This document shows positions 8,289 to 16,184 of a stretch of 64,000 nucleotides of DNA, piece by piece. How positions within the stretch are numbered: position 1 is the stretch's first letter; each line of letters opens with the position of its first letter. The stretch covers positions 1-64,000 of the forward strand of contig CAVTPG010000001.1 of the NCBI GenBank assembly GCA_963736595.1, in the 5' to 3' direction. The notes under the pieces were generated by a model. It saw nothing but the letters and a program-made list of their open reading frames with translations, ran no database searches and was not told the DNA's origin. Made by a program: the position numbers and the translations under genes. The stretch is from Parapontixanthobacter sp963736595. GTDB lineage: Bacteria > Pseudomonadota > Alphaproteobacteria > Sphingomonadales > Sphingomonadaceae.

Positions 8289-9080
8289 CTAACGCCCGTT
8301 GAAATCCGGTGCGCGTTTCTCGATCAGCGCTGCAACGCCTTCCGCATGGTCGTCCGTCTGATGCATCAGCGCTTGCGCATTGGCCGCCAGTTCCAGCGCC
8401 GTGTCATAGGAAACGGAACGCCCTTGCCGCATCAAGTTCTTGGCAGAGCGCAGGGCGTGGGGCGGCATCGCTGCGACTTTCACCGCCAAGGCCTGCGCGT
8501 CTTGCATTAAGTCGTCTGGTGCAACCGCGCGGGACACCAAGCCCCACTCCACTGCGGTTTCAGCGTCGATCACATCGCCAGTATAGAACAACTCCGCCGC
8601 GCGCGCTTCGCCAATAATGCGTGGCAAAATCCACGTTCCGCCATCGCCGGGGATCAGGCCCAGCTTCAGGAAGGTCACGCCGAACTTCGCCTTGCTGGAC
8701 GCGATGCGCATATCGGCAAGGCACGCCAGATCACAGCCCAGCCCGATGGCCGGACCGTTGACCGCTGCGATCAGTGGCACGCGCAGGCCATACAAAGCGC
8801 GCAAAACTTTGTGGATGTTGTTGCGATAACCGTCCGCAATTTCCGGCCCGGTCCCGCCGAATGCGCCGGTCTTGTCACGCATCGCTTTGATGTCGCCACC
8901 GGCGGAGAACGCTTTGCCCGCTCCGGTTAAAATAACGCAGCGGACTTGCATATCGGCATTGATGGCATCGCAGGCGCGCGCAAATGTATCACCGTCACCG
9001 GCCAGCCCCAGCGCGTTCATCGATTCCGCCCGGTCCAGCGTCAGCGTGGTGATATGATCGGCGTTATCGATACGTAGCAA
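8289..9080 (-). CDS. Enoyl-CoA hydratase/isomerase family protein
   Basis: 263 residues of the crotonase fold. The CoA-binding and oxyanion-hole segments are visible: AFSAGGDIKAM near residue 60 and AVNGPAIGLGCDLACLADMR near residue 110. They are followed by GLIPGDGGTWILPRIIG, with the acidic residue at the position used for hydration differing from the textbook Glu. It probably acts in fatty acid or related acyl-CoA catabolism. I place the start at a TTG at 9080: it lies one base after the stop of the upstream regulator and has AAAGGAA before it, while the longer frame would overlap that regulator. It is co-transcribed with the HxlR gene. Confidence 0.88.
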   Translation of the reverse strand: MLRIDNADHITTLTLDRAESMNALGLAGDGDTFARACDAINADMQVRCVILTGAGKAFSAGGDIKAMRDKTGAFGGTGPEIADGYRNNIHKVLRALYGLRVPLIAAVNGPAIGLGCDLACLADMRIASSKAKFGVTFLKLGLIPGDGGTWILPRIIGEARAAELFYTGDVIDAETAVEWGLVSRAVAPDDLMQDAQALAVKVAAMPPHALRSAKNLMRQGRSVSYDTALELAANAQALMHQTDDHAEGVAALIEKRAPDFNGR

Positions 9081-9081
9081 T

Positions 9082-9462
9082 TTATGTTCCTTTGCGTTCC
9101 GGCGCTGGCCGCAGTGTTGCCTCGGCCCATTGCGGCGGCGCGTCGCCCTCGTCAAACAGATGCTGCGTGGACCATGCGCCCATCGCCTTATAGACCGGCT
9201 CCAGCGCGATGCCCGCAGGCGTCAAAACATACCGTGCACGCTTGGCATCAGGCGGGTCGCGTCTGGCCAGACCCGCATCCAGCAGCATGGCAAGGCGCGA
9301 TGACAGTGCAGCGCGGCTGATCGGCAGGCGCTCCATAAAATCTTCGAATGTCTCGCAGCCCATAAACATCTCGCGCAGGATCAGAATAATCCACCGGTCG
9401 CCCAGCACGCGCGAGGCGCGACCGATCGGGCACGGAGAGCGGGAAGGTTCGTAGCGGCGCAT
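9082..9462 (-). CDS. HxlR-family transcriptional regulator
   Basis: 126 residues of winged-helix DNA-binding domain. CPIGRASRVLGDRWIILILRE is the first helix pair with the conserved Cys11. The recognition region is FEDFMERLPISRAALSSRL, and the wing is KRARYVLTPAG. HxlR proteins are small dimeric regulators, often sensing reactive compounds through the N-terminal cysteine. It is divergent from a thioesterase gene and leads into an enoyl-CoA hydratase. Two nearly identical 15-base dyads lie in the 69-bp divergent region, one almost touching this gene's start codon, which points to autorepression. Confidence 0.92.
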   Translation of the reverse strand: MRRYEPSRSPCPIGRASRVLGDRWIILILREMFMGCETFEDFMERLPISRAALSSRLAMLLDAGLARRDPPDAKRARYVLTPAGIALEPVYKAMGAWSTQHLFDEGDAPPQWAEATLRPAPERKGT

Positions 9463-9464
9463 GA

Positions 9465-9523
9465 TCTGCTTATCAGACTTGCAGCGCGATCACACAAGTG
9501 CCATTACGTCTGCTTTACAGACT
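9465..9523. promoter_or_regulatory. Twin operator for the HxlR regulator
   Basis: TCTGCTTATCAGACT (9465-9479) and TCTGCTTTACAGACT (9509-9523) differ at two central positions, and each is a dyad (TCTG-N5-CAGA; five-base arms in the second). Their centres are 44 bp apart, about four helical turns. One abuts the regulator's start codon and the other lies eight bases before the thioesterase start, so one dimer pair could control both directions. Confidence 0.6.
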
Positions 9524-9531
9524 ATAAGGCA

Positions 9532-9981
9532 ATGCCCATGCATGATCGTTTCCAATCTCCTGAAGACTCTCTTGCCTACATGAAGCGGATTGCTGTGGCG
9601 CAATCCGGCTTTTCCAACTGGTTGGCGGTCGAGCCGCTCAAAGTCTGGAACGGGGAATCCGAACTGTTATTGCGCGTACGCGATGAAATGACGCAGCATC
9701 ACGGCTTTGCGCACGGCGCGATTGTCGGGTTGATGGCGGATAATGCCTGTGCGTGGGCGGCGGCCAGCGTGGTCGGCGATGTCGTGACCGGCTCTTACTC
9801 GCTGAATTTTCTGGCCCCTGCAACCGGAACGACGCTGCGCGCGAAAGGCACAGTTATCAAAGCGGGCAAGCGTCAGGTGGTGGTGCGCGCCGATGTCTGG
9901 AGCGAAGGCGGGGAGCACGGCGACAAGCTGGTCGCAACGGCGCTCGCCACGATCATCCCGACCGGCCAGCCGAGCGGCTAA
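9532..9981 (+). CDS. PaaI-type hotdog thioesterase
   Basis: 149 residues of the hotdog fold. The hallmark region is HHGFAHGAIVGLMADNACAWAA (His-Gly-Gly-like loop followed by a long helix with Asp), then SYSLNFLAPATG and GKRQVVVRADVWSE, the classic strand pattern of PaaI/YbgC-like acyl-CoA thioesterases. It probably hydrolyses an aryl- or acyl-CoA in the cytosol. It is divergent from the HxlR regulator, with a shared operator region, and so probably belongs to the same small regulon as the enoyl-CoA hydratase. Confidence 0.88.
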   Translation: MPMHDRFQSPEDSLAYMKRIAVAQSGFSNWLAVEPLKVWNGESELLLRVRDEMTQHHGFAHGAIVGLMADNACAWAAASVVGDVVTGSYSLNFLAPATGTTLRAKGTVIKAGKRQVVVRADVWSEGGEHGDKLVATALATIIPTGQPSG

Positions 9982-9984
9982 AAG

Positions 9985-10116
9985 TTAAGCTCGCGCCTCT
10001 TCAACGCGCTCGCTGCCAATGGCGCTGCTATGCCGCAGCATCACGCCTTTGCAATCGGGGCGGTTGAGCGCGAGAATAGTGACGTCATCGCCAGCTTTGA
10101 TCATTAAAAGCAACAT
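9985..10116 (-). CDS. Small chimeric ORF ending in a copy of the Dxs tail
   Basis: 43 codons from ATG at 10116 (or 33 codons from ATG at 10104, MIKAGDDVTILALNRPDCKG) to TAA. The last 17 residues, LRHSSAIGSERVEEARA, match the end of the Dxs protein encoded 0.9 kb away (LRHNSANGSERVEEARA). At DNA level the two 56-base segments differ at about seven positions, mostly silent. The first half is unrelated to Dxs. It may be a remnant produced when a segment inserted at the dxs 3' end. Whether it is translated is unknown. Confidence 0.4.
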   Translation of the reverse strand: MLLLMIKAGDDVTILALNRPDCKGVMLRHSSAIGSERVEEARA

Positions 10117-10152
10117 TGGATGTCGGGTATCGGCTTTTGCTAAATTGGCCGC

Positions 10153-10434
10153 ATGATCAAACTAACACCTGACGTCACCGCAACTGCAACCTCGCCCCTC
10201 GGCGTGCTGTCACTCCACGCCCACGGATCGTCGGGTGTAACTCTCAGTGTAGATCAGACCGAGGCTCCCGATTTGCCTGTTGGAATGGCTGTAGATAGCG
10301 TGATGTTGTTCAGCGTTGGCATTGCAACGCCAGTCACCCACAAAGCGCCCTTGCTTTTGGCTGTGGCTCTTGAGCACGAGGGCGATGCAGAGACCGGAGA
10401 GTGCGTTGGAAAGCATGTCATTCCGCACCGATGA
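10153..10434 (+). CDS. Hypothetical small protein
   Basis: 93 codons from ATG (MIKLTPDVTATATSPLGVLS) to TGA. I recognise no family. The start codon context ATGATCAAA is the exact inverse of the start of the divergent small frame at 10104, leaving 48 bp between the two. An extensive competing frame lies on the opposite strand and codon preference is less clear than in neighbouring genes. The gene lies in the odd segment bounded by duplicated dxs tails, so it may be a transferred or decaying gene. Confidence 0.3.
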   Translation: MIKLTPDVTATATSPLGVLSLHAHGSSGVTLSVDQTEAPDLPVGMAVDSVMLFSVGIATPVTHKAPLLLAVALEHEGDAETGECVGKHVIPHR

Positions 10435-10567
10435 AGTCGTGTTACAGGTGGCGGTGCACATGACACGTGAATGGCTGGCCTCAAAGGGGATCGTCGCCGA
10501 GCATGTGGCCTTCAAAGCGCAAGGGTTCAGCCAAAGCTATTTTAGAGTCCGCTGCCGGAACTACGCT

Positions 10568-10813
10568 CTACGTTAGCGTGGCTTGGCGGATCCGAGATCG
10601 CGCGGCAACGGTCCCGATACAACCGTTGGGCGCGAGCAACGGGCGGAGCGCTTCGATGCCATGAAGCCGCTGTCCTGCCTCGCTCTGCCTGACCGATGAC
10701 AATACCGCCCCCAAACTATCGAGGCACAGTTTAAACGCGCCTTTAAAATGCTGCGCACCAGACGCCGCGAAGTCAGTAGTCGCATTTTCGATCATCGGCT
10801 GCGGCTTAAGCAC
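10568..10813 (-). CDS. Hypothetical protein, 81 codons
   Basis: An open frame from GTG at 10813 (or ATG at 10795) to TAG, containing FAASGAQHFKGAFKLCLDSL, then EAGQRLHGIEALRPLLAPNG. The amino acid composition is that of an ordinary soluble helical protein, and the third codon positions are moderately GC-rich. I do not recognise the family and see no strong ribosome binding site. It sits in the segment between the two dxs tail copies. Confidence 0.35.
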   Translation of the reverse strand: MLKPQPMIENATTDFAASGAQHFKGAFKLCLDSLGAVLSSVRQSEAGQRLHGIEALRPLLAPNGCIGTVAARSRIRQATLT

Positions 10814-10874
10814 CGGAACCTAACTCTGCGCACGTCCGCAATTGGGTCGTAAAAAGACGCCGAAGCGCCAAGCC

Positions 10875-12824
10875 TCAAGCCCGCGCTTCTTCAACGCGCT
10901 CGCTGCCATTGGCGCTGTTATGTCGCAGCGCGGACAGCACCGTATCGACGATCTGCGGCGCGTTGAGGCGCGCCTCGTCATATTGCTGGTCCGGGGCGCC
11001 GTGGTCCTGAAACGCATCGGGCAGGCGCATCGTGCGCACTTTCAAGCCCGCCTCATCGAGCAGCCCGCTATCGCTCGCATAAGTCAGCACGTGCGCGCCC
11101 AGCCCGCCGATGGACGCTTCCTCGATCGTCACCACGACTTCGTGGCTGCGCATCAGGCGCTCGATCAATTCGGTGTCCAATGGCTTGGCAAAGCGCATAT
11201 CGGCAACGGTCGTGGACAGGCCTTTGGCCTCAAGCTGATCGGCGGCTTTCAGCGATTCTGCAAGGCGTGTGCCCAGCGATAGCAGAGCCACTTTGCTGCC
11301 CGCGCCTTCCTTGGCGCGAACGATCCGGCCCTTGCCGATTTCCAATTGCTCCAGCTGCTCGGGGATTTCGACACCCGTGCCCCCGCCGCGTGGATAACGG
11401 AACGCAATCGGTCCGCTGTCATGCAACGCCGCCGTATATGTCATATGCGCCAGCTCCGCCTCGTCCGCCGCCGCCATGACGACGAAATTGGGCAAAGTCG
11501 CGAGATAGGTCACATCGAAGCTGCCCGCATGAGTCGCGCCATCCGCTCCGACCAGTCCCGCGCGGTCGATGGCAAAGCGCACCGGCAAATTCTGGATCGC
11601 GACATCATGGACGACTTGGTCGTAAGCGCGTTGCAGGAAGGTGGAGTAAATCGCAGCAAAGGGACGCATTCCCTGCGCGGCCAGACCGGCGGCGAAGGTC
11701 ACACCATGTTGTTCGGCAATGCCGACATCAAAGGTGCGCGTCGGATGCGCCTTGGCAAATTTATCGACGCCCGTACCGCTCGGCATGGCAGCGGTAATCG
11801 CGCAGATGCGGGTGTCGGTTTCGGCCAGTTTTGCCAGCGTTTCACCAAAGACGTTCTGATAAGCGGGCGGGCCATCGGCGCTTTTGGCTTTCTCGCCAGT
11901 GACGACATCGAATTTCGGCACGCCGTGATATTTGTCGGCAGATTCTTCGGCTGGACCGTAGCCCTTGCCCTTTTTGGTCACGACATGGATCAGGACCGGA
12001 CCTTCTTCAGCATCGCGGACATTTTCCAGCACCGGGATCAAGTGATCGAGGTTATGCCCGTCGATCGGGCCGACATAGTAAAAGCCCAATTCTTCGAACA
12101 AGGTGCCGCCGGTTACCATGCCGCGCGTGAATTCCTCGGCCTTGCCAACCGCACTATGCACTTTGCGCGACAGTTTTTTGGCGAACCGTGAGGCGAGGCT
12201 GCGAAGGCCCATATACTCGCTGGAGGATACCATTCGCGCCAGATACGCGCTGAGGCCGCCCACCGGCGGTGCGATGGACATATCATTATCGTTCAGGATC
12301 ACGATCAGGCGATTGCCCGCGTGTTCCGCATTGTTCATCGCTTCGTAAGCCATGCCCGCGCTCATCGCGCCGTCACCGATTACCGCGATGGCTTTGCCAG
12401 GCTTGTCGTTCAGCTTGTTTGCGATGGCAAAGCCCAGCCCTGCCGAAATCGAGGTTGAGCTGTGCGCCGCGCCGAACGGATCATATTCGCTCTCGCTGCG
12501 CTTCGTAAAGCCGGACAGGCCGCCGCCCTGGCGCAGTGTGCGGATGCGATCCCGCCGTCCGGTCAGGATTTTGTGCGGATAGGCCTGATGTCCGACATCG
12601 AAGATCAGCTTATCATCCGGTGTGTTGAACACGTAATGGATGGCTGCAGTCAGCTCGACCACGCCCAGACCCGACCCCAAATGCCCGCCGGTCGAACCCA
12701 CGGCATCGATCATTTCCGCCCGTAATTCGTCGGACAATTGCCGCAATTGGCTCTGGTCGAGCTTGCGCAGATCGTGGGGATTATCGACAGTGTCGAGGAG
12801 CGGTGTGTCCGGTCGTTTGGTCAT
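10875..12824 (-). CDS. dxs: 1-deoxy-D-xylulose-5-phosphate synthase
   Basis: 649 residues, usual length. It condenses pyruvate with glyceraldehyde 3-phosphate in the first step of the MEP isoprenoid pathway, using thiamine diphosphate. Visible motifs are GGHLGSGLGVVELTAAIHYV, DVGHQAYPHKILTGR, the ThDP motif GDGAMSAGMAYEAMNNA running to ILNDNDMSI, and in the second domain FDVGIAEQHGVTFAAGLA with the catalytic Glu, then GLVGADGATHAGSFD. The C-terminal transketolase domain ends QYDEARLNAPQIVDTVLSAL. Its last 17 codons recur, slightly diverged, at 9985. It is likely needed for the carotenoids and quinones typical of this group. Confidence 0.97.
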   Translation of the reverse strand: MTKRPDTPLLDTVDNPHDLRKLDQSQLRQLSDELRAEMIDAVGSTGGHLGSGLGVVELTAAIHYVFNTPDDKLIFDVGHQAYPHKILTGRRDRIRTLRQGGGLSGFTKRSESEYDPFGAAHSSTSISAGLGFAIANKLNDKPGKAIAVIGDGAMSAGMAYEAMNNAEHAGNRLIVILNDNDMSIAPPVGGLSAYLARMVSSSEYMGLRSLASRFAKKLSRKVHSAVGKAEEFTRGMVTGGTLFEELGFYYVGPIDGHNLDHLIPVLENVRDAEEGPVLIHVVTKKGKGYGPAEESADKYHGVPKFDVVTGEKAKSADGPPAYQNVFGETLAKLAETDTRICAITAAMPSGTGVDKFAKAHPTRTFDVGIAEQHGVTFAAGLAAQGMRPFAAIYSTFLQRAYDQVVHDVAIQNLPVRFAIDRAGLVGADGATHAGSFDVTYLATLPNFVVMAAADEAELAHMTYTAALHDSGPIAFRYPRGGGTGVEIPEQLEQLEIGKGRIVRAKEGAGSKVALLSLGTRLAESLKAADQLEAKGLSTTVADMRFAKPLDTELIERLMRSHEVVVTIEEASIGGLGAHVLTYASDSGLLDEAGLKVRTMRLPDAFQDHGAPDQQYDEARLNAPQIVDTVLSALRHNSANGSERVEEARA

Positions 12825-12945
12825 GGCAAACCGGCATAGCCAACCCGTTTGATATTGTCGATGAACGAGTGAAACTTACGCAATGCAAATCATTTGCGTC
12901 GTTACGGCATTGCTGCTGGCGCAATGTCTGCGAGGTGCGACAGGC

Positions 12946-13404
12946 TCAGGCGCACTCACCGCAAATCCCGCGCAATTCCACCACCGGCCTGACACTGGAA
13001 AAGCCTTGCTTCCGCCCATTCGCCCTAAGCGCAGAAGTAATACTGTCATCGTCGAAATGACTGGCCGATCCGCACTCGTCGCAGATCAGGAAGATACAGT
13101 CGTGGCGGCATCCCGGATGCGTGTTAACGAGATAAGCGTTGGCGGATTCGATCCGGTTGGCAAGATTGGTCCGCACGAACAGGTCGAGAATGCGATAGAC
13201 GCTGTTGGGCGCAACGCGCTTGCCGCGCGTCTTGGACAGATTGTCGGCAATGTCATAGGCGGAGGCGGGGCGTTCATGCTGCGCCAGTTCCTCGAACACG
13301 GATTGCCGCATTCCGGTCCATTGCTCGCCCGCTTCGATCAGGCTGCCTTTGGCCGCGTCGATCAGATCGCTGCCGGAATGTTCGGTGTGGGGATGTGCGC
13401 TCAT
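12946..13404 (-). CDS. zur: Fur-family regulator, Zur-like
   Basis: 152 residues. A winged-helix domain (MRQSVFEELAQHERPASAYD, then APNSVYRILDLFVR) is followed by the dimerisation and metal-binding domain. HPGCRHDCIFLICDECG and the C-terminal ICGECA supply two Cys-x2-Cys pairs for a structural zinc. The HDCIFLICDECG stretch resembles zinc-uptake regulators (Zur) more than Fur, so I favour a zinc-responsive repressor. No zinc transporter gene lies nearby. The gene is on the same strand as dxs and msrA, but the spacing (80-120 bp) suggests separate transcripts. Confidence 0.85.
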   Translation of the reverse strand: MSAHPHTEHSGSDLIDAAKGSLIEAGEQWTGMRQSVFEELAQHERPASAYDIADNLSKTRGKRVAPNSVYRILDLFVRTNLANRIESANAYLVNTHPGCRHDCIFLICDECGSASHFDDDSITSALRANGRKQGFSSVRPVVELRGICGECA

Positions 13405-13484
13405 GCCTTATCCATAAGCCGCGCGCGCCTTGCGTTCAAGGCGAGCCGGTATGGTGAGGTTTACATCAGTGCGCGCGAAAGGGA

Positions 13485-14165
13485 TCAGTCGCGCAGGAAT
13501 TTTGCCCGGAATTGCTCGGGATACATCACTTTCAGCGCAGCGACTTTCGGTTTGTCCCACCGCCGGATATACGGATGCGTCGGGTTCAGCACCATGAAGT
13601 TTTGATGATAGCCTTCGGCCTTGTAGAATTTCTTGTAAGGCTCGACCTTGGTGACGATTGGCCTGCCCCAGACGCCCGACGCCTCCATCTGCTTGAGATA
13701 AGACGCAGCGACAATGCGCTGCTCCTTCGACATCGGCACCAGTGCGGCGCGATATTGCGTGCCGCGATCCGGTCCCTGCCGGTTTTTCAGCGTCGGGTCG
13801 GCCCCGACCGAGAAGAAGATCTGCAACAATTCGTCATAGCGTACGACGGTGGGATCGTAAGTGATCCGCACGGCCTCGGCATGGCCTGTATCGCCGCGAT
13901 TGGTGCGCTTGTAAGTGGCGGTATCCGCCGAACCGCCATGATAGCCGGACACGGCGCTATGCACGCCCTTCGTATGGCTGAAGATCGCCTCGATGCCCCA
14001 GAAACATCCACCCGCGAACACAGCGGTTTTCAGGCCATAGCCCTCTTTCGCCTGACGTTCGGCTACGGGTGCCTCGACCGGCTTTTCCAAAGCAAACGCG
14101 GCTTGCTCGCACCCTGTCAGGGCCAGCGAGGCGCCGACAAGTCCAAGCAACATTGTGCGGGTCAT
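13485..14165 (-). CDS. msrA: Peptide-methionine (S)-S-oxide reductase, lipoprotein form
   Basis: 226 residues. A lipoprotein signal (MTRTMLLGLVGASLALTGC, Cys19) precedes the MsrA domain. The catalytic motif is AGGCFWG with Cys54, followed by GVHSAVSGYHGGSADTATYK, GHAEAVRITYDP and RGTQYRAAL. The enzyme reduces methionine-S-sulfoxide in oxidised proteins. The signal places it in the cell envelope, unlike the usual cytosolic MsrA. Its start overlaps the stop of a small membrane protein gene by four bases, so the two are translationally coupled. Three 14-bp repeats lie upstream of the pair. Confidence 0.95.
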   Translation of the reverse strand: MTRTMLLGLVGASLALTGCEQAAFALEKPVEAPVAERQAKEGYGLKTAVFAGGCFWGIEAIFSHTKGVHSAVSGYHGGSADTATYKRTNRGDTGHAEAVRITYDPTVVRYDELLQIFFSVGADPTLKNRQGPDRGTQYRAALVPMSKEQRIVAASYLKQMEASGVWGRPIVTKVEPYKKFYKAEGYHQNFMVLNPTHPYIRRWDKPKVAALKVMYPEQFRAKFLRD

Positions 14166-14299
14166 GGAAGGATTGTCGCCAGTGCCTGAACGATCGACGC
14201 GCCTTGAAAGCCGAAATCGCCCGATGCCAGCACGACGATGCCGCCGATCAAAAAGCCGATTGCAAAATTGCGGGTCAGGTCGGAGCTGAGGATGCTCAT
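14162..14299 (-). CDS. Small single-helix membrane protein coupled to msrA
   Basis: 45 residues from ATG at 14299: MSILSSDLTRNFAIGFLIGG, then IVVLASGDFGFQGASIVQAL. One hydrophobic segment spans about residues 12-26. The stop overlaps the msrA start (ATGA), a strong sign that it is translated. A longer in-frame start at 14359 exists but adds polar residues without a ribosome binding site. The function is unknown; it may anchor or accompany the envelope MsrA. Confidence 0.6.
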   Translation of the reverse strand: MSILSSDLTRNFAIGFLIGGIVVLASGDFGFQGASIVQALATILP

Positions 14300-14399
14300 G
14301 GCGTTACTTTCTGGGCGTTTATGGTTGTTGTGGTCGAATTGAAGATGCGTGTTTAGCATTCATCCTCTTTCGAGATGGTGAACGCCTCGTTTAGGTTGT

Positions 14400-14441
14400 G
14401 TTCGGTATATTGGGTTCGGTATCTTGGGTTCGTTACATTGG
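14400..14441. repeat. Three tandem 14-bp repeats upstream of the msrA unit
   Basis: GTTCGGTATATTGG, GTTCGGTATCTTGG and GTTCGTTACATTGG follow one another without gaps. Units 1 and 2 differ at one base; unit 3 differs from unit 1 at two. They lie about 100 bp upstream of the small membrane protein gene and downstream of purH, so an operator array for the msrA unit is possible. Confidence 0.7.
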
Positions 14442-14557
14442 CTGTGATGTCGCTCACACCCGCGTCTATTGGGCGCTCAAACATATTACGCCTGAAACGC
14501 GCAAAAGGTTACAGCCGCGCCAAACGCGCCGATAAAGTGCAGGCTTTAGTGAGCCGT

Positions 14558-16180
14558 TTAGTGGCGGAAGTGGCGAATTTTCGTGAACACCATCGCCAGT
14601 CCGGCCTCGTTCGCTGCGGCAATGACCTCGTCATCGCGGATCGAGCCGCCCGGTTGGATCACGGCAGTCGCGCCCGCTTCGGCAGCGGATAGCAACCCGT
14701 CGGCAAACGGGAAGAATGCATCGGAGGCAACCGCGCTGCCTTTTGTGCGCGGCGCATCCCAGCCATAGCTTTCCGCCGCTTCCCGCGCTTTGATCGCCGC
14801 AATCCGCGCACTGTCACGGCGGTTCATCTGACCCGCTCCAATGCCCGCAGTAGCGCCATCCTTGGCATAGACGATGGCATTGGATTTAACGTGCCGCGCC
14901 ACGGTCCAGGCGAACAGGCAGTCCTGCAATTCCTGTGCAGTGGGTTCCCGCTCGGTCACGACTTGCAAATCATCCAGCGTGATGGCGGCATTGTCGCGCG
15001 TTTGCAGCAGCATCCCGCCCGCAATCGTCTTCATATTGAACCCCGCGCGGCGCGGATCGGGCATTTCGCCGCTAATCAGCAAACGCAGGTTCTTTTTGGC
15101 CGCAAAAAACTCGCGCGCCTCATCGGTAACAGCGGGAGCGATCACGACTTCGGTAAAGATTTTCGTGATGGCTTGCGCCGTTGCCCCGTCCAGTTCGGTA
15201 TTCACGGCAACGATCCCGCCAAAGGCCGATACGCTGTCGCACGCCAGCGCCGCTTCCCATGCCGCCAGCAAAGTGGGCGCTTGCGCAACTCCGCATGGAT
15301 TGGCGTGCTTCACGATAACGACCGCCGGATCTTCGCCGGTAAATTCCGCGACCAGTTCCAGCGCCGCATCGGCATCGTTGTAATTGTTATAGGACAGCGC
15401 CTTGCCCTGCACTTGGGTCGCTTGCGGCACGCCATACGAACCGATGGTTTGTGGCAGATACACGGCGGCTTCCTGATGCGGGTTTTCGCCATAACGCAGC
15501 ACGGCTTCGCGCTCGAACGACAATGGCAAATGCTCGACAAACGAAGTCGCCTGCAAGGCTTCTGCGCCCAGCGGATTGGTGAACGCATCGCCAAAGGCGA
15601 ACCAGTTGGCGATTGCCGCGTCATAAGTCGCCGTGCGCGCATAGGCTTTGCCCGCCATGCGGATGCGAAACGCTTCATCCGTGCCGCCATCATGCGCGTC
15701 CAACTCGCTCATCAGCTCGCCGTAATCGGCCGGATCGGTGAGGATCGTCACGAATTTGTGGTTCTTGGCAGCCGAACGCACCATGCTCGGCCCGCCAATG
15801 TCGATATTTTCGATTACTTCTGCGCGAGCCGCGCCGCGCGCCACCGTCTGCTCGAACGGATAGAGGTTTACCACCACCAGATCGATGGCGCCGATCCCGT
15901 GGCTGTCCATCGCCGCGACATGGTCGGCATTGTCGCGCACGGCCAGCAATCCGCCATGCACGTTGGGATGCAATGTCTTGACCCGCCCATCCATCATTTC
16001 GGGAAAGCCGGTGATGTCGGATACGTCTTTCACATCGAGGCCCGCTTCGCGCAGAGCCTTGGCCGTCCCGCCAGTCGAAACCAATTCGACCCCGCGCGCC
16101 GATAATGCCTTGCCCAGTTCCGCCAAGCCCGACTTGTCCGATACCGACAGCAGCGCCCGCTTGATTGTCACATTGTCCAA
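14558..16180 (-). CDS. purH: Bifunctional AICAR transformylase/IMP cyclohydrolase
   Basis: 540 residues, full length. It performs the last two steps of de novo IMP synthesis. The N-terminal MGS-like cyclohydrolase domain (about residues 1-200) starts KRALLSVSDKSGLAELGKAL and contains VSTGGTAKALREAG and GRVKTLHPNVHGGLL. The transformylase domain carries LRYGENPHQEAAVYL, the KHANPCGVA motif and SDAFFPFADG, ending in the family's RHFRH. It follows a heparinase-like gene by five bases and rpe further up, in one minus-strand transcription unit. Confidence 0.97.
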   Translation of the reverse strand: MDNVTIKRALLSVSDKSGLAELGKALSARGVELVSTGGTAKALREAGLDVKDVSDITGFPEMMDGRVKTLHPNVHGGLLAVRDNADHVAAMDSHGIGAIDLVVVNLYPFEQTVARGAARAEVIENIDIGGPSMVRSAAKNHKFVTILTDPADYGELMSELDAHDGGTDEAFRIRMAGKAYARTATYDAAIANWFAFGDAFTNPLGAEALQATSFVEHLPLSFEREAVLRYGENPHQEAAVYLPQTIGSYGVPQATQVQGKALSYNNYNDADAALELVAEFTGEDPAVVIVKHANPCGVAQAPTLLAAWEAALACDSVSAFGGIVAVNTELDGATAQAITKIFTEVVIAPAVTDEAREFFAAKKNLRLLISGEMPDPRRAGFNMKTIAGGMLLQTRDNAAITLDDLQVVTEREPTAQELQDCLFAWTVARHVKSNAIVYAKDGATAGIGAGQMNRRDSARIAAIKAREAAESYGWDAPRTKGSAVASDAFFPFADGLLSAAEAGATAVIQPGGSIRDDEVIAAANEAGLAMVFTKIRHFRH

Positions 16181-16184
16181 GAAA

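Noticed and set aside
14558..14600. PurH C-terminus reading FTKIRHFRH as a possible second frameshift
   Set aside because: The terminal RHFRH is in frame and the preceding positions vary in the family, so this is ordinary substitution.
14891..16105. A 404-codon plus-strand frame opposite purH
   Set aside because: It is antisense to a complete, conserved PurH and has no recognisable motif or ribosome binding site.
16150..16180. Purine riboswitch or PurR site before purH
   Set aside because: The gap to the upstream gene is only five bases and no aptamer-like structure is visible.
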